From assembly GCA_938030645.1 (NCBI GenBank), contig CALHHQ010000003.1, positions 1 through 7,526 of the forward strand: a stretch of DNA of 7,526 nt. Reading direction: 5' to 3'. How positions within the stretch are numbered: the stretch's first letter is position 1; each line of letters starts with the position of its first letter. The notes under the pieces were generated by a model that was not told where the DNA came from, made no database searches, and saw only the letters and a program-made list of their open reading frames with translations. Below, piece by piece: positions 1-6,594 of this stretch. The translations under genes and the position numbers were made by a program. The DNA comes from an uncultured Rhizobiaceae group bacterium (GTDB taxonomy: Bacteria > Pseudomonadota > Alphaproteobacteria > Rhizobiales > Rhizobiaceae).

Positions 1-2
1 CC

Positions 3-704
3 TTAAACAAATGCGCCGAAGAGATATCCGACGCCCATGGTCAGGGCCATGGCTGCTAGTCCCCAGAATGTTACGCGCGCAACGGCCACGCCAATGGGTG
101 CGCGGCCTGCGCGAGCACCGAGGCCGCCGAGCGTTGCCAAAACCATGACTGTTGAAATCAGAACTGCTGGTATCAACCATTCAGTTCCAACCAGCGCAGC
201 AATGAGTATTGGGGGGAACGCGCCTATGGAGAATGTGATCGCCGACACGACTGCTGCTTGCATGGGTTGAGCCGTAGTGAACTCGGTGATGCCCAATTCT
301 TCTCTCGCATGGGCACCCAGCGCGTCTTTTTCGGTCAACTGCTCAGCCATCTGCATCGCCGTTTCAGGTTTGGCACCTCTTGCGATGAAGCTGTCAGCCA
401 GTTCTTGAAGTTCGCGCTCAGGTTCATCAATAAGTTCTTGTCTCTCGCGGTCTAAGTCAGCTTTTTCAGCGTCAGCTTGAGAACTTACTGACACATATTC
501 CCCTGCAGCCATCGACATCGCGCCAGCCACCAAACCTGCGACTCCTGCGGTTAGAATTGCCCCGCTTGATGCGGCTGCTGACGCCATGCCTAAAACAAGG
601 CATGCCACCGAAACGATGCCATCATTTGCGCCCATGACAGCGGCACGCAGCCATCCTGTGTTTTGGGATATATGCTTCTCTTCGTGCCAGCTTACGCCAC
701 TCAT
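3..704 (-). CDS. VIT1/CCC1-family iron/manganese transporter
   Basis: A 233-residue inner-membrane protein of the VIT1/CCC1 family, whose studied members move Fe2+ or Mn2+ across membranes, often in exchange for protons. Five hydrophobic segments are visible at about 20-42, 50-72, 147-168, 172-194 and 205-230. Between segments 2 and 3 lies a charged, Glu-rich stretch (about 80-140), which matches the cytosolic metal-binding helices of the family. Family hallmarks seen are GANDGI (25-30, with Asp28), GAMSMAAGEY (61-70, with Met63 and Met65), clustered Glu at 88-101 and Glu134-135, and GGLGARAG (193-200). There is no ferritin-like N-terminal domain, so it is not an MbfA-type fusion. The ATG overlaps the stop of the upstream ThDP enzyme gene as ATGA, so the two are probably translated from one message. 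The stop is TAA at 3-5, so the gene is complete. The family call is firm; the metal and direction of transport are inferred. Confidence 0.9.
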   Translation of the reverse strand: MSGVSWHEEKHISQNTGWLRAAVMGANDGIVSVACLVLGMASAAASSGAILTAGVAGLVAGAMSMAAGEYVSVSSQADAEKADLDRERQELIDEPERELQELADSFIARGAKPETAMQMAEQLTEKDALGAHAREELGITEFTTAQPMQAAVVSAITFSIGAFPPILIAALVGTEWLIPAVLISTVMVLATLGGLGARAGRAPIGVAVARVTFWGLAAMALTMGVGYLFGAFV

Positions 705-2359
705 GATCGACCCCGCAAACCGCTCACGGTTGCCTTGGGAGCAAGACCTTCTTGATCAATCATCAACTCGAGCAAACCACCCGTTGGGGATGCAACCACG
801 CGTTCAAAAGCATCTGCAAAGTCTTGAGTCGCTTCTACTGTTTCACCATACATTCCATAGGCTTCTGCGATTTTGGTGAAATCTGGATTCACCAGTGACG
901 TTCCGCTCACGCGGCCTGGATAGTCCCGCTCTTGGTGCATGCGAATGGTGCCGTAAGTGCCATTGTTTAAAACAAGAACAATGGGAGCCACGCCATATTG
1001 TTGGGCAACACCAAGCTCCATACCGTTCATCTGGAAATCCCCATCACCTGCAAAACACAACACAAAACGTGTGGGATCGACAAGCTTTGCCATGACTGCT
1101 GACGGTACCCCTGCTCCCATGGAACCGGCCTGCGGACCAAGCAAGGTTGCGCCATTGCCGTAGTGCAAATAACGCCCAGCCCAAATCGCGAAATTGCCGG
1201 CGCCATTGGTCACAACAACATCTTTCGGCAACCGATCCCGCAGATATTCCATGATCATGCCCATATCCACATTTCCGGGTTGGGTTGGTGCTTTTAAACC
1301 TGTTTCCCAAGCCTTGCGCGCTACGGTCGTGCGCTCCATCCATGGAGTGGTTTCTAGCGCTGGCTGCTGTGATAGGGTTGTCATCGCAGCATTGGGACAA
1401 GACATGATTGCCAGCGATGGTGTGAAAATTTTTCCGATTTCGTCCTCGCTGGCGTGGATATGAACAAGATTTTTGTCGAAATAGCGCGGATCGAAAAGGG
1501 AATAGCCGTCGGTCAATGTTTCACCAAAGCGAACATTCACAGCCAGCAGCAAATCGCTCTCATCGAGAAACGCTCGAATTTCTGGTGCGATGCCGAACCC
1601 AGCATCGCCAATGTAGCTCGGCGAGTGATTGCTGATGAGGTCTTGGCTTCGGAAAGTCACAATCACAGGCAGGTTGTTGGCTTCAGCGAACTTCTCAAGC
1701 GCAACACGACCATTGTCGTTCCAGCCCCCGCCCCCAACGATCAACACAGGTTTTTGGGCCACTTTCAACTGCGCCATCACACTTTGTGTGTCGGTGTCTG
1801 TGATGTGTGGTTTCACAGGCGTGATCTTGCCCCGTGGTTTCGCATCGGTCATGGCGACCAGCATATCTTCGGGCAATGCCACAACCACAGGTCCGGGACG
1901 ACCGGATATTGCAACCTGAAAAGCGCGCGAAACCAATTCTGGCACACGATCTGCATCGTCAATCTCCACCACCCATTTGGCCATGGGGCCGAACACAGCG
2001 CGATAGTCCATTTCCTGAAACGCTTCACGGTGGCGCATAGAGGTTTCGATTTGCCCTACGAAAACAACCATGGGCGATGAATCTTGCATGGCCGTATGAA
2101 TGCCAATCGATGCGTTGGTTGCACCGGGTCCACGAGTGACAAATAAAATGCCGGGCTTGCCCGTCAGCTTGCCATAGGCTTCCGCCATAAACGCACCCCC
2201 GCCTTCATTGCGGCAATTGATGAAGCGAAATGAATTGCCCACATCGTGCAAAGCATCCAGCACGGCGAGATAGCTTTCACCGGGAACCCCAAACCCCATT
2301 TCCACATCTTGTTCCAACAGACATTCAACGAGAACTTGCGCGCCAGTGCGTTTGGTCAT
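701..2359 (-). CDS. Thiamine-diphosphate enzyme, acetolactate synthase large-subunit-like
   Basis: A 552-residue cytosolic protein with the three-domain layout of the AHAS/pyruvate decarboxylase superfamily: an N-terminal pyrimidine-binding domain (about 1-166), a central domain (about 190-330) with a GGGG turn near 209, and a C-terminal diphosphate-binding domain (about 365-540). Glu52 in CRNEGG is the expected glutamate that activates the cofactor. GDG (438-440) followed by NN (465-466) is the ThDP/Mg2+ motif. AFQE (112-115) matches the AFQE segment of AHAS. However, the glycine-rich start reads GVPGES (24-29) where true AHAS has GYPGGA, and the catalytic segment is RNEGG rather than RHEQG. 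No ilvN-like regulatory subunit lies alongside. I therefore call it AHAS-like with unknown 2-oxoacid substrate, not ilvB. The ATG at 2359 has only a modest GGAAA ribosome-binding site and lies 22 bases beyond the stem of a strong terminator. It overlaps the VIT-family gene by four bases. Confidence 0.88.
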   Translation of the reverse strand: MTKRTGAQVLVECLLEQDVEMGFGVPGESYLAVLDALHDVGNSFRFINCRNEGGGAFMAEAYGKLTGKPGILFVTRGPGATNASIGIHTAMQDSSPMVVFVGQIETSMRHREAFQEMDYRAVFGPMAKWVVEIDDADRVPELVSRAFQVAISGRPGPVVVALPEDMLVAMTDAKPRGKITPVKPHITDTDTQSVMAQLKVAQKPVLIVGGGGWNDNGRVALEKFAEANNLPVIVTFRSQDLISNHSPSYIGDAGFGIAPEIRAFLDESDLLLAVNVRFGETLTDGYSLFDPRYFDKNLVHIHASEDEIGKIFTPSLAIMSCPNAAMTTLSQQPALETTPWMERTTVARKAWETGLKAPTQPGNVDMGMIMEYLRDRLPKDVVVTNGAGNFAIWAGRYLHYGNGATLLGPQAGSMGAGVPSAVMAKLVDPTRFVLCFAGDGDFQMNGMELGVAQQYGVAPIVLVLNNGTYGTIRMHQERDYPGRVSGTSLVNPDFTKIAEAYGMYGETVEATQDFADAFERVVASPTGGLLELMIDQEGLAPKATVSGLRGRS

Positions 2360-2370
2360 GGGTGTGTTTC

Positions 2371-2408
2371 CAAATAAAAAATGCCCGACGATCTTAGATC
2401 GCCGGGCA
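2371..2408 (-). terminator. Strong intrinsic terminator after the binding-protein gene
   Basis: On the minus strand two arms, TGCCCGGCGATCT and AGATCGTCGGGCA, flank a single A. They can pair along 13 positions with one G-U wobble (the top pairs would open to form the loop). The stem (2382-2408) is followed at once by six T, then ATTTG. It lies 28 bases past the stop of the binding-protein gene and ends the importer transcript. On the plus strand no T-run follows the stem, so it works in one direction only. The ribosome-binding site and ATG of the next gene come directly after the T-run, with no visible promoter in between. Confidence 0.9.
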
Positions 2409-2421
2409 CCATATTCAAACC

Positions 2422-2438
2422 AGTTTAATGGTTAAACT
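2422..2438. repeat. Perfect 7-bp inverted repeat over the stop codon of the binding-protein gene
   Basis: On the minus strand the sequence is AGTTTAACCATTAAACT: two 7-base arms with a 3-base loop. The first arm includes the last two bases of the TAG stop (2437-2439). The stem is AT-rich, is not followed by a T-run, and sits 13 bases before the main terminator stem. The overlapping segments AACCA/TGGTT and ACCAT/ATGGT could form competing 5-bp hairpins. It may act as a 3'-end RNA structure; the function is not known. Confidence 0.5.
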
Positions 2439-3624
2439 AGCGAACTTTTACAGTCTCGAACTTACCGTCTTTCACAACGAGTTCTTTGTAAGAACCAGCA
2501 GCTTCACCAACTTCAGTCATTGTGACGTTCGATGCGCCTTCATAGTCCACTTGACCACCTGATTTCAGGATTTCCAAAGCTTTGGCCAATTCACCTGGCA
2601 AGATTTTTTCGCCTGGCGCGTTTGCAACGTCCATCATTTTGGACTGGATTGCTGCGCGATCAGTTGATTTAGCAGCTTCCATAGCGAGGATCATCAATGC
2701 AGCAGCATCGTATGATTCTGGCATGAACGGACCATCGTTTTTCTTGAGGCCACCAGCAGTTGCAACTTCTTTGAACTTTGCAGCGCCGTCTGATTCAGAA
2801 CCTGGAAGCGTACCGATTGTGCCTTCAAGGTCTTTGCCGATTGCTTTGATCAGTGATTCACCAATCATACCGTCAGCCAAGATGAACTTATCGAAAGCGC
2901 CTGTGTCCAGCGATGTTTGGATGATGCCTTTACCGCCTTGGTCAACATAACCAAACACTGCAAGGTGCTCGGCACCAGCAGCGGACAATGCGCCAACTTC
3001 AGCAGAGTAATCCGCTTTGCCATCTTCATGCGCAGCACTGATTGCAACTTCACCGCCTGAGGCTTTAAATGCTGCGCCAAATGCTTCGGCAAGGCCTTTG
3101 CCATAGTCATTGTTTGTAAATGTGACAGCGACTTTTGTGATGCCTTTGTCTTTCAACACATCAGCCAAAACCTGACCCTGACGCGCGTCAGATGGTGCTG
3201 TGCGGAAAAAGAAGCCTTTGTCTTCGATTGTGGTCAAAGCTGGTGACGTCGCTGATGGAGAAACCATAGTCACGCCGTTTGGCACGCCAACATTGTTTGC
3301 AATCGCGGTTGTTACGCCGGAGCAATCTGCGCCCATAATGCCAACAACACCTTCAGCAGTGATCAAACGTTCAGCAGCAGCTGTTGCAGCTGCAGCATCT
3401 GTACAAGTTGAGTCTGCACGAACAGATAGGACTGTTTTTCCGTCGAGCACTTTGCCAGCAGTTTCTTTCATTGCCAGTTCAGCGGCCGCGGCCATGTCTG
3501 GTGTCAGTGATTCAATTGGGCCTGTGAAACCAAGGATCACACCCATTTTAACTTCGTGACCATCAGCAAATGCAGCGCCAGTCAGGCCTGCAAGGATAGT
3601 GGAAGCGAGAAGCAGCTTTTTCAT
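2437..3624 (-). CDS. livJ: Periplasmic binding protein of a LIV-type ABC importer (LivJ/LivK-like)
   Basis: A 395-residue type I periplasmic binding protein (Peripla_BP_6, the LivJ/LivK family) that captures the substrate outside the inner membrane and delivers it to LivH/LivM. Residues 1-20 are a classic signal peptide (MKK, a hydrophobic core, then AFA before Asp21). There is no lipobox Cys, so the mature protein should be soluble. Cys74 and Cys101 are placed like the disulfide pair of E. coli LivJ, and SPSATSP (122-128) matches the serine-rich ligand-contact segment SPAATAP of LivJ. The start is ATG at 3624, chosen because AAAGGGAGA lies six bases upstream and the signal peptide begins there; an upstream in-frame TTG at 3648 would add eight charged residues before it. 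The gene follows livM after a 164-base gap and ends at a strong terminator. The family is clear, but this fold also binds amides, urea and aromatic acids, so leucine/isoleucine/valine is only the default ligand. Confidence 0.92.
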   Translation of the reverse strand: MKKLLLASTILAGLTGAAFADGHEVKMGVILGFTGPIESLTPDMAAAAELAMKETAGKVLDGKTVLSVRADSTCTDAAAATAAAERLITAEGVVGIMGADCSGVTTAIANNVGVPNGVTMVSPSATSPALTTIEDKGFFFRTAPSDARQGQVLADVLKDKGITKVAVTFTNNDYGKGLAEAFGAAFKASGGEVAISAAHEDGKADYSAEVGALSAAGAEHLAVFGYVDQGGKGIIQTSLDTGAFDKFILADGMIGESLIKAIGKDLEGTIGTLPGSESDGAAKFKEVATAGGLKKNDGPFMPESYDAAALMILAMEAAKSTDRAAIQSKMMDVANAPGEKILPGELAKALEILKSGGQVDYEGASNVTMTEVGEAAGSYKELVVKDGKFETVKVR

Positions 3625-3788
3625 TTTTATTCTCCCTTTAGCTCTCAAGAGCCGAGTTTTTGTCCAATCGGACGTTCTTTTGTTATTCTGGCGATAATCT
3701 CGCCTGTTTTGCGTTGCAAATCAACAACTACTTGCCGAAACGGCAGGATTGGTAAACGGCGACAAATGCTTGATACTTGTCATGAAAA
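3625..3788 (-). other. livM to binding-protein intergenic leader, rich in short hairpins
   Basis: This is the longest non-coding stretch in the window (164 bases) and the only real gap inside the importer cluster. It holds six short inverted repeats in a row. Read in plus coordinates they are: 3641-3652 (GCTCT/AGAGC, 2-base loop), 3662-3673 (GTCC/GGAC, 4), 3690-3704 (GGCGA/TCGCC, 5), 3708-3720 (TTTGC/GCAAA, 3), 3733-3745 (TGCCG/CGGCA, 3) and 3761-3781 (GACAA/TTGTC, 11). None is followed by a T-run on the minus strand, so I see no terminator between livM and the receptor gene. I found no convincing -35/-10 pair: TTGCAA (minus strand, plus 3715-3720) with TATCGC 17 bases on is weak. The region is probably a transcribed spacer where the message is processed or stabilised, or it may hide a promoter of unfamiliar type. 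Confidence 0.55.
3631..3639 (-). promoter_or_regulatory. Strong ribosome-binding site of the binding-protein gene
   Basis: On the minus strand AAAGGGAGA is followed by ATAAAA and then the ATG at 3624. The purine-rich core and the A/T-rich six-base spacer make this one of the best two ribosome-binding sites in the window. It rules out the upstream TTG at 3648, which lies before it. It fits the need for many more receptor copies than permease copies. Confidence 0.8.
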
Positions 3789-5168
3789 CTAAGCTTTTGC
3801 GACAGTGGTGTTCGTCCGTTCTGGTAAAATACCGCCCGGGCTGAACCTCATAACGGTGAGCATGACCACGCCCATGATGAACAGGCGCATATGCTGAGCA
3901 GAATCCAACAAATGACGCTTTAGGTCACTGCCCTCTTCCATCCACTGGGTCACGTATTGCATCAACCAATTGCCAGCAGGTTCAGCTTCAATCCAGATAA
4001 ACCAGATCAAGAACGCACCAAGCACGGAACCAAGGTTGTTGCCTGAACCGCCCACGATCACCATCACCCAAATCAGGAATGTATAGCGCAGTGGTTGGTA
4101 GGTGGATGGTGTAAACTGACCATCCAGAGTGGTGAGCATTGCACCTGCAATTCCAACAACTGCAGATCCCAAAATGAAAATCTGCAAATGACGGCGAGTG
4201 ATGTTCTTGCCCATAGCTGCCGCAGAGACTTCATTGTCGCGGATGGCGCGCACCATACGTCCCCACGGAGAGGCCAGCGCCATTACACATAACATCAAAA
4301 CGATAATCAGAACCGACAGGAACAAGCCTGCGTAACAGAGTTTTACAAATATGCTGGAACCTTCAACGACAAGATTGCGCAACGCAGTTGCTTTCGCTTC
4401 GCCTGTAAAGCCTGCCAACTGGGCTGAATTGAACCACTCCACCCATTCGATAAAACGCGGGTTTTCTTGCAGCTCCAGTTCGTAAGGCACCGGCCGCGCA
4501 AGGCCCGTTACGTTTTTCACGCCGCGCGTAAGCCAGTCTTCGTTCTTCATCATGGCAATCAAAATTTCAGAAATGCCCAGTGTGGCGATCGCCAGATAGT
4601 CAGACCGCAATCCCAGAGAAATTTTACCAATGATCCAAGCGACACCAGCCGCGAACAAGCCGCCAACAATCCAAGACAGAATAATTGGCAATCCAAGACC
4701 GCCGAGATAGCCAGACTTGGCAGGATTGTCAGCTTCAATGGCGAAGACTGCGGGGTCGTAAACCTGACGAATAGCGAAATATCCGCCCAAGATAACCACG
4801 ATCATAGCGAGTGTTCTGAACCACCCTGCTTGGAACCGCTTGGCGACCAGAAATGCAAGACCGATCACCACAAGCAACATCACGCCAGAGATCAGAATTC
4901 CGCTGCCGCCGGCCTGCCATGCACTGGTGATAACGGGCTGCGAAACCAGCACCGCAGCCACACCACCAAGGGCCGCAAAACCCATAATCCCCACATTGAA
5001 CAGACCTGCATAACCCCACTGAATGTTCACGCCGAGCGCCATGACGCCTGAAATGATACAGAGATTCAGAATGGCAAGCGCCACATTCCACGATTGATAT
5101 TCACCAACCAAATAAAGCAGGATTGCAAATGTGCCGAAGCCCAAAAGGGCGCGAAGGGAATTGCTCAT
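3789..5168 (-). CDS. livM: LIV-type ABC importer permease LivM
   Basis: A 459-residue inner-membrane permease, one of the two membrane subunits forming the channel with LivH. The family core is evident: NLCIISGVMALGVNIQWGYAGLFNVG (broken here as NLCIISGVMALGV at 35-47 and GYAGLFNVG at 52-60), GLRSDYLAIATLGISEI (186-202), the ATPase-coupling loop PWGRMVRAIRDNE (301-313) with MGKNI (319-323), and IVGGSGNNLGSVLGA (371-385). It is longer than typical LivM proteins (E. coli about 425 residues). Extra hydrophobic sequence lies at about 85-145, a hydrophilic loop at about 215-265 is probably periplasmic, and another hydrophilic insert lies at about 393-425. The ATG overlaps the livH stop as ATGA and has AGAGGGAAA about eight bases upstream. 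The stop is TAG. The receptor gene follows after a long spacer. Confidence 0.93.
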   Translation of the reverse strand: MSNSLRALLGFGTFAILLYLVGEYQSWNVALAILNLCIISGVMALGVNIQWGYAGLFNVGIMGFAALGGVAAVLVSQPVITSAWQAGGSGILISGVMLLVVIGLAFLVAKRFQAGWFRTLAMIVVILGGYFAIRQVYDPAVFAIEADNPAKSGYLGGLGLPIILSWIVGGLFAAGVAWIIGKISLGLRSDYLAIATLGISEILIAMMKNEDWLTRGVKNVTGLARPVPYELELQENPRFIEWVEWFNSAQLAGFTGEAKATALRNLVVEGSSIFVKLCYAGLFLSVLIIVLMLCVMALASPWGRMVRAIRDNEVSAAAMGKNITRRHLQIFILGSAVVGIAGAMLTTLDGQFTPSTYQPLRYTFLIWVMVIVGGSGNNLGSVLGAFLIWFIWIEAEPAGNWLMQYVTQWMEEGSDLKRHLLDSAQHMRLFIMGVVMLTVMRFSPGGILPERTNTTVAKA

Positions 5169-6178
5169 ATCACTTTCCCTCTCAGCAAGCCGGTGGGTTT
5201 CACCAGCAACACAACCACAAGTATGATAAACGAAACTGCAAACTTATAATCAGTCGATAGCAATTGTGTCAGGCCGTCTGGCGCATAGTCGGAAGGCAGT
5301 AAATAGGTGAGAAATTTCTTATAGGCATATGTGATCGTGACTTCTGAAAACGCGATGACAAAACCACCAACAATTGCACCGACAGGATGCCCCACTCCGC
5401 CCACAATCGCGGCAGCAAACATGGGCAACAACAATTGGAAATAGGTGAACGGTTTGAAGCTTTTGTCGAGGCCATACAAGACACCGGCGACCGTGGCCAA
5501 CGCACCAACCAAAATCCAAGTGACAAGCACTACTCTTTGAGGCGAAATACCCGACAGCAAAGCGAGATCTTCATTGTCAGAAAAAGCGCGCATGGATTTG
5601 CCCGTGCGGGTTCTGTTCAAAAACCAGAACAATGCCGAAACGAGAATGATTGCAATCACAACCGTCAGCAATTGTGATGATTTGATCGCCAAACCTTCGT
5701 TGAGACCCGTGGCATTCTTGAACGCGCGGGCTTTTAAAATGAACCGCTCACCATCCATAAAGTTCTGATCGTTCGGCCCAATGATGAACCGCACCACGCC
5801 GTTCATTACGAACATCACACCAACAGAAGCCATGACCATGCGGATCGGTGGCGCTTTGACTTCGCGATAATGTTTATAAACCAGCTTGTCCGACAAGATC
5901 AGGAACAATGCCGTCAACGCAATGCCGAATGGCAGAGCCAACAAAGCGGTCGGTAATGGGCCAAAACCCACGCCTATAGACTGTAAGTACCAAGTGATCA
6001 GCACGACCGTCATCGTGCCGAATGCCATCGTGTCGCCATGGGCAAAATTGCCGAAGCGCAAAATGCCGTAAACCAGCGTGATACCTAACGCACCGAGCGC
6101 CAATTGAGACCCATAAGCAATGCCGGGGATCAAAACAAAGTTCGAGAATAGAACCAGTGCGTTTAGAAAATCGATCAT
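5165..6178 (-). CDS. livH: LIV-type ABC importer permease LivH
   Basis: A 337-residue inner-membrane permease, partner of LivM. Recognisable segments are YGILRFGNFAHGD (37-49), which matches the family motif near the second membrane segment, the coupling loop GKSMRAFSDNEDLALLSGI (193-211) that contacts an ATPase, and AAIVGGVGHPVGAIVGG (256-272), the conserved glycine-rich stretch before the last helices. About eight hydrophobic segments are visible. The chosen start is ATG at 6178, which overlaps the stop of the upstream small gene as ATGA with AAGG nine bases upstream. An in-frame TTG at 6193 would add only five residues (MQGTI) and has no better site. Slightly longer than E. coli LivH (308 residues), mainly through a loop at about 135-165 and the stretch at 287-310. 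Confidence 0.93.
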   Translation of the reverse strand: MIDFLNALVLFSNFVLIPGIAYGSQLALGALGITLVYGILRFGNFAHGDTMAFGTMTVVLITWYLQSIGVGFGPLPTALLALPFGIALTALFLILSDKLVYKHYREVKAPPIRMVMASVGVMFVMNGVVRFIIGPNDQNFMDGERFILKARAFKNATGLNEGLAIKSSQLLTVVIAIILVSALFWFLNRTRTGKSMRAFSDNEDLALLSGISPQRVVLVTWILVGALATVAGVLYGLDKSFKPFTYFQLLLPMFAAAIVGGVGHPVGAIVGGFVIAFSEVTITYAYKKFLTYLLPSDYAPDGLTQLLSTDYKFAVSFIILVVVLLVKPTGLLRGKVI

Positions 6179-6594
6179 GATGGTGCCTTGCAAGAGCCAC
6201 GATAGAAAATCGCCAATTCCGATGTGGGCATGTGGACGGAATATCTTGCCGTTCCATCTTCTGCGATGGTCAATGATTGAAAGTCACCATTGGAACGTGG
6301 CAACCAAAACCCGGCGACCGTCTTGTCCTTCGACGTAAACGAATGAGCTTTCAAAGTCTCGGCATCAGTGATGATATTGTGTGTCGGAGAAGTCGAGAAA
6401 AGCGCGTCATTTGTGACTGTTGACGCTCCATCCAGCTTTTCGATTGAAAACGCAAAACTCGTTTCGCCGCATCCATCCGTGCCAATGCACTCTTTTTCAA
6501 AAGAACACAGAAACGCTTGCTCGGCTGACCAAGCTGCTGGCGACACGAGGAGCACCGAGATACAAACTAATTTGAACAGCGTCTTCATTTTCAT
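6175..6594 (-). CDS. Small secreted protein of unknown function inside the importer operon
   Basis: A protein of 139 residues (137 if the second ATG at 6588 is used) that I cannot assign to a named family. It starts with a signal peptide: Lys at 2, 4 and 8, a hydrophobic core at 9-19, and AWS before Ala24 as the likely cleavage site. The mature part has four Cys (30, 36, 42, 135), enough for two disulfides, which suggests the oxidising periplasm. It is rich in Thr, Ser and Asp, with several short beta-like stretches and no membrane segment after the signal. The start at 6594 overlaps the livF stop as TGATG. A GGGGG run (6598-6602) lies three bases from this ATG but nine from the ATG at 6588, so the inner start may be the real one. 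The stop overlaps livH as ATGA. Its position implies the same transcript and translational coupling with the importer; a role next to the receptor or permease is inference only. Confidence 0.85.
   Translation of the reverse strand: MKMKTLFKLVCISVLLVSPAAWSAEQAFLCSFEKECIGTDGCGETSFAFSIEKLDGASTVTNDALFSTSPTHNIITDAETLKAHSFTSKDKTVAGFWLPRSNGDFQSLTIAEDGTARYSVHMPTSELAIFYRGSCKAPS

Noticed and set aside
1454..2080. A 208-codon open frame on the plus strand
   Set aside because: It lies wholly antisense to the ThDP enzyme gene, and its translation is rich in His, Cys and Asn with no domain-like pattern. It is a shadow of the real frame.
701..2359. Naming the ThDP enzyme ilvB or ilvI
   Set aside because: Signature segments differ from true AHAS (GVPGES, RNEGG) and no small regulatory subunit is adjacent.
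3622..3648. Upstream TTG start for the binding-protein gene
   Set aside because: It would place eight charged residues before a textbook signal peptide, and the strong ribosome-binding site lies downstream of it.
3690..3710. Possible plus-strand terminator (GGCGA/TCGCC stem followed by TGTTTT)
   Set aside because: The stem is only 5 bp, the T-run is short and broken, and there is no plus-strand gene to terminate.
3700..3720. Possible promoter for the receptor gene within the spacer
   Set aside because: The best hexamer pair (TTGCAA and TATCGC, 17 bases apart) matches consensus too poorly to call.
4467..5051. A 194-codon open frame on the plus strand
   Set aside because: Antisense to livM, with a low-complexity hydrophilic composition rich in His, Gln and Asn as expected from the reverse complement of a membrane protein gene.
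6176..6193. Upstream TTG start for livH
   Set aside because: The ATG at 6178 overlaps the previous stop as ATGA, as at other junctions here, and has AAGG at suitable spacing; the TTG adds only five residues.
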